This document shows, piece after piece, positions 1-10,000 of a stretch of DNA of 64,000 nt; the first letter of the stretch is position 1; each line of letters starts with the position of its first letter. This DNA comes from Romanomermis culicivorax. Lineage: Eukaryota; Nematoda; Enoplea; Mermithida; Mermithidae. The stretch covers positions 1,922,001 to 1,986,000 of the forward strand of contig CAWUHX010000015.1 of NCBI GenBank assembly GCA_963922205.1, given 5' to 3'. The translations under genes were made by a program, and so were the position numbers. The notes beneath the pieces were generated by a model. It searched no databases. It was not told the DNA's origin and saw only the letters and a list, made by a program, of their open reading frames with translations.

Positions 1-5
1 CTGCT

Positions 6-105
6 NNNNNNNNNNNNNNNNNNNNNNNNNNNNNNNNNNNNNNNNNNNNNNNNNNNNNNNNNNNNNNNNNNNNNNNNNNNNNNNNNNNNNNNNNNNNNNN
101 NNNNN
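6..105. other. 100-N assembly gap
   Basis: Exactly 100 unknown bases follow the first five bases. The round size indicates a scaffold join of unknown length. The 3' exons of the minus-strand bZIP gene may lie in or beyond it. Confidence 0.99.
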
Positions 106-792
106 CATTTCAGACGGAATTTGAAAAACGAAGAACAAACACATGATCAAATATTTCAGATTTCAAAAATGCATCTTAGACTGGAATAATTTCCCGTTCT
201 GAAGAAAATATTTCAAAAAATTCCCCCAGTTCAAAAGGTTTTTCGACTTCTACGAATTGCAGCGTCGCAACAAAATTTTACAATCATATAAATTTCGAGA
301 ACAGTTCTAGCGGAGACTCAAGTTTTCTATACTATAGACCGACCAAAGATTGACATTATTTTTTACTATTAAATCATCAGAGGAAAAATTTGATGTCTAC
401 AATACCATGATCATATTGACAAAAAATTGTGCATTATTTATAAACCTTTTCAGTTTCGTCGAAATTCTCAAGCTTGGGAAAACAAGATTCTAAATTATCT
501 AATGTGTATGCAGCGAAAAGCTTATGAAACAAGTTTAATCTCGGCTGAGAATTTTTGAGCGGTTGGAATATCTTAATACGTCATCAAGTCCAATGATATA
601 TGATTTTTTAATTTGAAAAAATTCAAATTTTATAAGAAATTCACATTTGTGATAGAGGGAAAATTGTTTTCTCTACAAGATTTTGTCTCCACATAAATTA
701 TACAACGATGACTTTGTTGTGAGCCCAAGTTATTTTAAAAACCAATGATAAGGCATATAATGGAAACGACGCAAAACTTGGAGCATACTCAC
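106..792. other. Non-coding stretch below the last visible bZIP-gene exon
   Basis: AT-rich sequence with no open segment that joins in phase to the exon ending at 793. The transmembrane and lumenal exons expected for a CREB3-type protein are not seen here, so this is probably intron. Confidence 0.5.
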
Positions 793-1000
793 TGTCAACG
801 TGACACCACCAGAATGTGGGCCTTGCGCCGATTGGACTTGTTGCCTATGGCGATCGACTATAACCGCGGTAGAAGATCTGTTATCGTTGATCGTATCCCC
901 TTTCAACGTTTTGACTTCATTGACCAAGTCGGCGTTATTTTTCTCCAATGCTTCCAAACGCGAACGTAAATTGTCGTTTTCCGTTTGACAATGGCGTAAC
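793..1000 (-). CDS. crh-2: bZIP gene exon 7 (leucine zipper), last visible exon
   Basis: Acceptor TATTATAG, donor GTGAGT. It codes the rest of the zipper (Leu405 to Leu436, with heptad leucines at 415, 422, 429 and 436), then a hydrophilic His/Arg/Gln-rich tail ending in GGVTLT at the splice site. More exons must follow to the left. Confidence 0.88.
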
Positions 1001-4000
1001 CTATAATACAAAATGAAAAAAAATTTGAGAAAAAACAAACCAATTTTGACCTTAAAAATTGTTGAAAATGTCTCTAAAATTCAAGTTCAAGTCCTAAAAT
1101 GTCCATTTAAAAAATTTGACCTTTCTCACACTCTTTTTCGACTAATTTTCTAGAGTCTGAAAAATAGTGGGGCATGAAGAATCTAGTCCGATTTTCCTAA
1201 ATTCGAGTACATTGTCAGCCAATGCACGGGAAACATGATATGTAATAATCTGATCGGACACCATTTAGAAAGCGAATTTTCGCTTCTATTTCTATTGCAG
1301 TGAAATCAGACATGCGCGGCAAGAATTTTCCAGGGGGGAGGGTCCATGGACTTCTTCCCGGGAGGTAGGGGGTGGGTGAGCAAAAAAACAAAAAAAAGTT
1401 CTGCAAGCCTGTTTTTCATACAAAATATGCACAAAAATAAAAAAAACTGCCTTGGAAAAAGTTCATGGGGGTGTTTGACGATTTTTTTTTGGCCAGGGGG
1501 AGGGTGGCCAGGGTCACAGGTATGGGGTTTACCCATACCTGTAAGACCTTCCGACCAGTTGGGGGGGGGGGGGTAAATCCGAAATTTTGGGGGGGGGGGG
1601 TAGGAAAAAAGTCGAAATTTTTCCCCAAAAAGGCCAAAAAACATACACTTTTTGGCAAATTTTTTTAATTTTTTCCCAACTGGGGGTGGGGGTTGGGGGG
1701 GGGAAATGACTTTGGGTATAGGGTTGGCCGAGTTGGGGGGGGGGTCCCCCCCCAAACCCCCCCCCCCCCAAGTACAGGTATGGGTTTAACCCCCTCTACC
1801 CCCTATGTGCATGTATGAGTGAAAATGAAACTCAAATAAAAACTTTCAGGAAAATTCTTTTATGTAATTCGATGTTTAGAATTTCAAGGTCGAAAGCAAA
1901 ACAGACAATTTTAACAAAATGGTGAAAAACCCAAACCTTGTGAAAAACGAAGTGAAACTAAATGCAAGACTTTTCTTTTAGCTTTTTAGGAGCTAACTTC
2001 GGAGATTCGAAAAAATAGGCGAATTGAAGCGCAACGATTACAATATTAACATTTCTTTTCATTCGGTTTGTCTTCAACAATAGAAAACGAAAAAATCAGC
2101 TAGAGATCATCGATCTTATGCTTAGCTGGAACAAAACCGCGAGATTGATAAAATTAGAGACAAACAGAAAAGAAAAATTCAAAAAAATTCAATTTCACCA
2201 ACCCAAAAATTGATATGTCACTAGCAAAGAACTTTCGTAATTATCCAACAATTGCGGCTATATCAACCTGGCTGCATTTAAGAATTTTGCATGATTTTAT
2301 TTTTTGATTTTATGCTAGAAAAACAACGAAGGAGTGGAAATTACCCATGAAAAAAATTTACATGTGAAGTCATCTTCCAACTAAAAGCACATGTTTGGTT
2401 TAAAATCATTTGCTCAAAGCACGCCTGATTTTTCTCATAACTATTGAAGTTTATAAAATCGTGAAACGAAATCGAAATATATCCTTTTCGTAATTTTTAA
2501 TCTTGTTCTCCACAAAAAAAATCGAAACTTCGAAAATATAAGGACAATTTGTATGCTTACTTTCTTTCCAACGTGTCGATATATTCTTTGCGCCTCCTCC
2601 GGCTTTCTTGAGCCGATAACTGTAATATAAAATTAAAAATGCGTATATACAAAAAGTGGAAAAAGCTTGTTTCTCGGGTAAAGTAAATTTGAATCGGTCA
2701 TGTCTACGATTGAAAGACACGTGCAAAGTACTTATTCATAAGAAATTCTCTCGACGTCAAGATTTTTAGAATTGAATACAAATTTTAAATATTTGCTCAT
2801 TTAATTCTATGTTGCCTCTTCGTTTGGGATTTGGTTTATTTTTGATCACTGAACTGTAATTTTCACGGTTTAACAACCGTACATTCCAAGTACTCGTACA
2901 TCCATACATGTAACGGAGCTCCGAGGTCTGGGGGGGGGGGGAGTTTGGAGCACTTTTTTGGGGCCGGAGGTCAGTAATTCCCAAACTTTTGGGGGGAGGG
3001 GTCCCTGAAGGAAAAAAAATTCGATTTTTTCCATGAAAAATGTTCGAAAAACGGTTTGAAAAGTAATAATTTTTGTCTAAAAAATGATAAAATATGTACT
3101 TATGGCGCGAAGCGCCGAGAAAATTGACGTTTTTATCCAATTTTTGTTCAAAAATTGACATTTTTCATGGAAAAAATTACATTTTTCAGTATTTTTCCGA
3201 CTAAAACTATGGGGGTCCCTAGGGCTACCATATGGCTAGCCATAGGATTGGAAAATCCTGGGGGGAGAGTCGCCCAATGGCTAGCCATATGGTCGACGAT
3301 TTCTGGGGGGGGGGTTCCCATAGCACTCCCCCCAATTACATGTATGCGTACATCGACAAAGCCGAAAATTCAATACTATTCAAATCAGACTTTTTGCTGC
3401 ACTCCTCTATTCGCATCGCTCAGAAATGACCAAAAAAATTCTCCACCAAACTCATTTTTTCTGTTATGAATAAAAATAATCTTAAAAAATCTCAATAATT
3501 ACTACAGTAGTTTATTCAAACCACTATTTTTTCCACAACTCAAGTACTTTGAGAAATAAAATTTGGGACAAAGAAAAAAATTTGGGTATGATTCTCATTC
3601 AGGAAAGAAATTTTTTAGTGTTGATGAGAAAATTTCAAAATTTTCTCGTGTTTTAATTAAAAAACTATCTATAAGCTTTATCACATGACCTATAGAAATT
3701 TGAAGTGATAATATATAAAACATTAATAAAGCAGCTGTCACTTGAGACTACAATAGAAAGGTTTTAAAATAATATCTACGGAAAATGTGGAAAACACTTT
3801 TGGGTATGGTTCTCATGTAGAAAAAGTCTACGAGGAAAAAACCGAGGAAAAAACGGTACACGTAACAATACCCCGATCTGAGGGCGGTTTGGCGATTTTT
3901 TTGAAGCCGGGGGTCACTGCTTCCTCAAAATTTCAGGTGAGGGATTCCTGAGAGAAAAAATTCGATTTTTTCACCAAAAAGTCCAAAAAGCGGTACAAAA

Positions 4001-7000
4001 AATGGTAATTTTTGCGTTTATAAGGATGCGCTTATAAGACTGTTCTGTCCTGCATTGTAGTACTTCGTTATTTTACTTCAAGGACACGTGAATGCAACGC
4101 ATGAAAATGCATTATTTTTGTTCGAAGAATTTTTGAGACTCACTAGAGTCATTTCTTAACTGTTTTGTAAGAAATAATGCTCGATAATTGGCGTGCAGCG
4201 TCAAAAAATTAGAGGTTTCAGAATTCCAAAAGGCATCACAATGTAACTTTTTTCACCTTGATACATTTTTATTTTATCAATAATTAGTCCGTCAGTGAGG
4301 CGGGCGATCGCCTCCGCCCTTCCCTGGCTACGCCCTTGCATACAATAGAAAATTTGGTGTTCTTGCCGATCGCACTTACCTTATTTTTAATTTTTCGCCT
4401 AACCATTTTCAACGCTTCCTCCTCTTTTTTCGTCAACGGTAGAGTTTTTGGGATACTGTAACCCTCTTGCACCAATGTGCGTCTTTCTTCCGCCGATAAT
4501 ATCAATTGGCCGCAGCCTTTTACATTCTTGAAAATTGGGAAAATTTCTAAAAAGTAGATTACATGCAGATGGATCAGAGAAAACCAACCTGATTAGTGAT
4601 CAGCCGATGCCTCAAAGCTAGGTCTTGCATTTTCGATCGATGCTTATTCAAAGCAGAAACTGACGTCAGCAGAAGGGATGAATCGTAACTGCCATTGACG
4701 TTATTGAAAGCAAATTTACTCAAATTAAAATGATGATTCGAATTCTTTTCTGTTCGAACCTAAAATTCATGAAAAAATAAATCACAGAAATAGAAAATAA
4801 AACAGAACGACGTGAATCGAAAAAATAATAATTTGTTGAAAGTAACAAATGATTTTTAACCGATTAGGATGCTCACCGTACAAATGTAAGACAAAGGAGG
4901 CGGCGCAGGCGTCGGCGACGACGACGAATAATCGTCGCCAGCCGCCGACCACAATTCTTCACCGTCGTTCAACGAAGCGGAAGAAGATGAAGTTAAACAC
5001 GGCTCGTCGTAGATCGACGAACCGGAATTTGATTGGTCGGCCGTAACGACGACGACGTCATCCGTGACGAATGGACCGTTTTGTGAAGCGCTCAAAGACG
5101 ACGAATCTACAGAAAAATAGAAAAAAATTAAGAACCCACGTCTCAGATTGTAAAAACACAAAAAATTCGGTTTTTAAGTAGTATAAGTTCGCCTTTGACA
5201 ACGTTGGCTACCGAAAAATAATTTTTATAATGACTACTACCACCTCAAAATTTATCCAAAAAATATTTCTGAAAAGTCAGTCACGAGGATACTTTGAAAC
5301 CATAGGCGCAGAAAAGCAATGAATGCTGATTATTAGAATTATACACTTCAATAATCAAAACTATCATATTTTTCTGGGACACTTCACACGAAACTAAATT
5401 CATCACAGACTGCTACAAACTTCAAACTTTTTTTCTGTACTCGAACTAGCAATTTCATTTTCCTCAAATTATTCCAGCTGCTGAAAAATACTACAAACCA
5501 CGATTTTCCGTTTTCGTGACCAAAAATTACCGATTCATGGCTCAAAAAACACTCACACTTAATCTAGCAATTTCTCGATTTTGATTTCGATATTCAGAGA
5601 CACAACCATTTAGCACAAAATCCATTTACTGCTAATAAGCCCCAAATTTCATGTATGATGAAAATTCGATTTTTTAATATTTTTATTTTCGAGCTTATGA
5701 ATCTAAAATTTTGCTCGCTATACATTTCAGGAAAAATGTAGGGACGCATTTTTATCAGGAAGACTTTAATATTGTGCTAACATTCTAGTAAAACTTCCTC
5801 GTACACGATATTTGTAGTTACCGCTTTTCATAATGTACAAACTGCAAATTATACTACTATATGTGAAACAATTTGTTCCTCTATGCTGCTTATTGCTTAA
5901 TCAGCTTATGTAGCTTTTTCCGTTCAAAAGCTTTCATGGCAACAGCTAACAACGGAAAAACGTTCGGGATAGCTTATCAAAAGAAAAGTTTTTTTCCCAT
6001 TGATTTTCAAACGCAGAAAAACGTTATGCCGGCAGTCTACTACTGAAAAGTGCCAAAGTTTAGAGAAAAATTATTCATGTACATATATAAATACGCAAGC
6101 GAAGACTGGCGCCTTTTATTCTCGGTATAGAAACAACGTTCTAGAAAATCTGGTTTTTTCGTTCTGTTGAATACTGCACTACCCGAGAATGTAACCTTTT
6201 CATCAAAAAGACTGAATAAATGACCCTAAAACAATAAAAATAAACAAATTTTGGAGGGCTATTGTGTTTCTATTTGCTCAGAAGCCGCCGACCAAAACAA
6301 TACATCGATTTCTTTGTAGACATATGCACAATTTGAAATAGCATTTTGAACAAGGATTGGTTGTGATCCATCACCGAAATTAATTATCGAATATGTTCGT
6401 AACAAAAAACTCAAGTTTCGTTTTTACCGTTTAGTGTATACCTTCCCAGTAAAACAAGATGATATCGTAGTCAGGTCAGGGCAATGTGACCAATAACTTT
6501 CCGAGCCATGAGATCTTAAGAACATGTAGCATATGAATGGTTTACTCTTTCATTCCGAGAAGAACTTGAAGCAACAATGGCTCTTCAGATGAAAGCTTGA
6601 CAATAATAGTTGCGACTCAAGAACATTTATGTGCCACCAAAAATCTAGAATTTTACAGTACTACTTTTCAGGGTTTTTTTTCCGCACAGTGCGGACTTTT
6701 TTTGGGCTGTGCGGAAAAATTTTTGGGCATTTTTCGCACAGAACAGAAATTTTTTTGGGCGTTTCTACTGCTGGCATTGATGAAAAGGTGCATTTTGGTG
6801 CAATTTAGATGGCAAAAATCTCAAATGAAAATAATTTATAATATTAACTGCAACTAAGCTGAAGCACAGCCAAAAAGAAGTTTAGTTTGATTTCTCGGTT
6901 CCTTACTTGTTTCCATCAATCTTCTATGTCTCTGTTAGAGTGAGTAAAACTCGTCACTTTGTAGTGTGGATTGAAATTTTCATAGAATTTGCTGATTTTC

Positions 7001-10000
7001 CCACATTTGTCCACACATTTATTTAATACCATTATTTTTCTGGGGAAAATCTAAACCGAAAGTTGTACAAATTATCTCTATAATAAATTTTCCAACATTT
7101 TAGTAGCTCCTTTGTTCAAAAATTCTCTGGTGTGACGCATCGGAAGTTAAGCGTGCATGGTTTTCATGATTTGAAGTTCCTCGTCTCATTCATCAATTGG
7201 TTATCTTCAGGATTAGGTACGGATTTTGTTGAAAATTGAGATTTCATATTGATCTTCATGAATTCTTTCTCTCACTTGAAGTTTTCTGAACTTTGTGAAC
7301 GCAAATTTTGTCATTTGGAAACTACACGATTTTCGACCGAAAATGCAAACCTTTTATTTTAGAGATAAAGGTTGAAAAGACTCATTTTCCAGCATTCTAG
7401 AATATCAAATTCTAGAAATTGAATCAATTGAAAAATCAATCGAAATCTGTAAATCTTCAGCTCTAATCAAAGAACTGACAGCAGCAACTATTAATTTTGC
7501 TCAATCAATCTAAAATGATGTTTTTGAGCTAGAAAAACAGGTAATTTCTATGATTTTCTTAACAATCTATAATTTTCGCTCATCTCACACATTTTTCAAA
7601 TGATTTAAACTTCGAACGGAAAAAATTTTCGTGTACGGAAAAAATTTTGGGTCATTTCCGCACGGTATGGATGAAGGCGTGCGGAAAAAAACCCTGCTGC
7701 TTTCCTGTCCAGCCATATTTTTATTCACCCTAAATTTTGACTAGGAAAGCTTCCCCTAGGACCAAAAACTGAGCACAAAGTAATTACTGTTGTGTATGTG
7801 GAAAAAGAAAAGTTTATATCGATTCCTTATGATTATTTGCTCATACATACTCGATATTTTTTGACCCAACCCGAAAGGGGAAAAATTTCTCGAGTCGAGC
7901 TGACCCATTGTTCATAATACCATATTGCATTTGAAGTCGAAATTCAAAAATGCAAGTAACTTTTTGGTCCAACATGCTAAAAAATTGATACATTTTTCTG
8001 ACTATAGTCGTTTCGATCACGTTATTCCATTTATAACTCATAGAATTTTTCGCCATCATCAATTTAATTAATATGGAATATACGTGATGTGTTTTTAATC
8101 TCGAGTTGTAATTTTGCAGCAGTTAAGATATTTTTCATAATGTTTTCGAGATAATGTAAAAATTGATTTCAATTCTGACTGACAAATATATTTTTAATGT
8201 AATATAATAAGTTAATGTCATAAGGCTGATCATATTCTCAAGAAACACTTTTTTCACTGAAACACACATTTTCACTGAAATACAGCATTAAAAAGATGAT
8301 TCGTTTCAGGAATTAGCTCATAACTTATTGAGTTGCGTTGGCATTTTTATTGCTCATCAACTTCTATCTTTCGGCTATTGAAGTTTGTGATCCTGCCTTA
8401 CAAGGAGAGTTTACAGCTCACTCTTGAACTAATAATTGCTTCCGTTGAATCATGTTCGGCTTCCTGAATGTTTATTTCATTTTTTGTATAATTCTGATAT
8501 CAATGCTTATCCCGATCACAAAACTGTTAGTGAATGATAGTTTTGCTGTGAAACTTGTGTTGTGAGTAAACTACAGTAAGAAGGGTGATAAGCGGAGAAA
8601 ATAAGAAAAGTTTCCTAACTGCACTGAATTTCTAGAAATGTATCTGTAGTCTCCAACCAGAAAGAACTTCAGTCATTGGTCAAGCACTGATCTGAAATAC
8701 TGTGAAATCAACTGTCAGAAGCATCGATACTGTTTTGTTTATGGAATAGCTCCAATAATGAAATTTCCGAATCACCGACCATCCCCATAATGTAAAAGAA
8801 GTTCAACAAACATCAGTGTTTTCTTCACGACCCCTTTTGCATTGTGCGAAAAATACCAAAAAAGTTATGCACGCTGCCAAGTACACCAAAAAGCAAAAAA
8901 AGACTGACAAACATTGTTTTTTATCAGATCACGGAGTTTGATTAGCAATGGAGAACATGCTGCAGCCTGCTGGTGTGAGAAAAGTGGAAAATTATACAAT
9001 TTATGTGTGGGAGTTAGAACTATGAACATACTTCATTATTCTTAACTGGTGTTCTCGGGAGCCGACTTGATATTTTTACTGTCTGACCAGACCCGACCTA
9101 ATACACGCTTATTGATCATGATCATACATGTAACGGGGCCCCGACGTCTGGGGGGGAGGTCGGGCGACCTTTTTGGGGCCGGGCATACATGTAATTGGAG
9201 GGAGTGCTATAGGAACCCAACCCCCAAACCGTCGGTCATATGACTAGCGATTGGGCGAACACCAAGATTTTAAAATCATGTGGATAGCCATATGGTAGTC
9301 ATAGGGATCCCCATACTTTTGGTCGGAAAAATACTGGAAAATGTCAATTTTTTTGATTAAACATGTCAATTTTTGGAGAAAAACTGGTCAAAAACGTCAA
9401 TTTTATCGGCGCCTCGCGCCATGAATACATTTTTATGGTTTTTAGGCAGAAATTACTAATTTTTTCAACAGTTTTTCGGACTATTCTGGTGAAAAAATCT
9501 AATTTTTTCCCCTCACAGAATCCCTTAAAATTTAGGCTCAGTGACGGTCGGCCCCAAAAAAGTCGCCCGATCCCTCAGACCTCGGGGCCCCGTTACATGT
9601 ATAAGGCCGTGATTCACTGATTCCTCAAAATTTTAGGGGAGAGGTGTATGAAGGAAAAAAAATTCAATTTTTTCCACCAAAAAATCATAAAAACAGTTTA
9701 AAAATAGTAATTTTTTGTCTAAAAAACCGTAAAACTGTATTTTTTCCACTATTTTTTGTTCAGAGATTGACATTTTTCATCAAAAAACTGAAATTTTTTA
9801 GTATTTTTCCGTCTAAAAATATGGGGGTCCCTATGACTAGCATATGGCTAGACATAGGATTGGAAAATCCTGGATGGCTAGCCGATCCAGGATTTTCTGG
9901 CCGACGATCTGGTGGGGGTTCCTATAGCACTCTCCCCCCCCCCCAATAACGTGTATGAACATGATCAATAATCAAATGTAAAGTGTCAGAAAAATGAATC

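Larger units (their letters stand above)
1001..2560 (-). other. bZIP intron 6, with G-tract transposon pair
   Basis: The left part holds the paired G-rich elements (about 1340-1782). From 1790 to 2560 the sequence is AT-rich, with no exon or repeat that I can identify. Confidence 0.6.

Noticed and set aside
1306-1771. Proline- and glycine-rich ORFs on both strands
   Set aside because: Readings of G and C homopolymer runs inside transposable elements; no start context or splicing.
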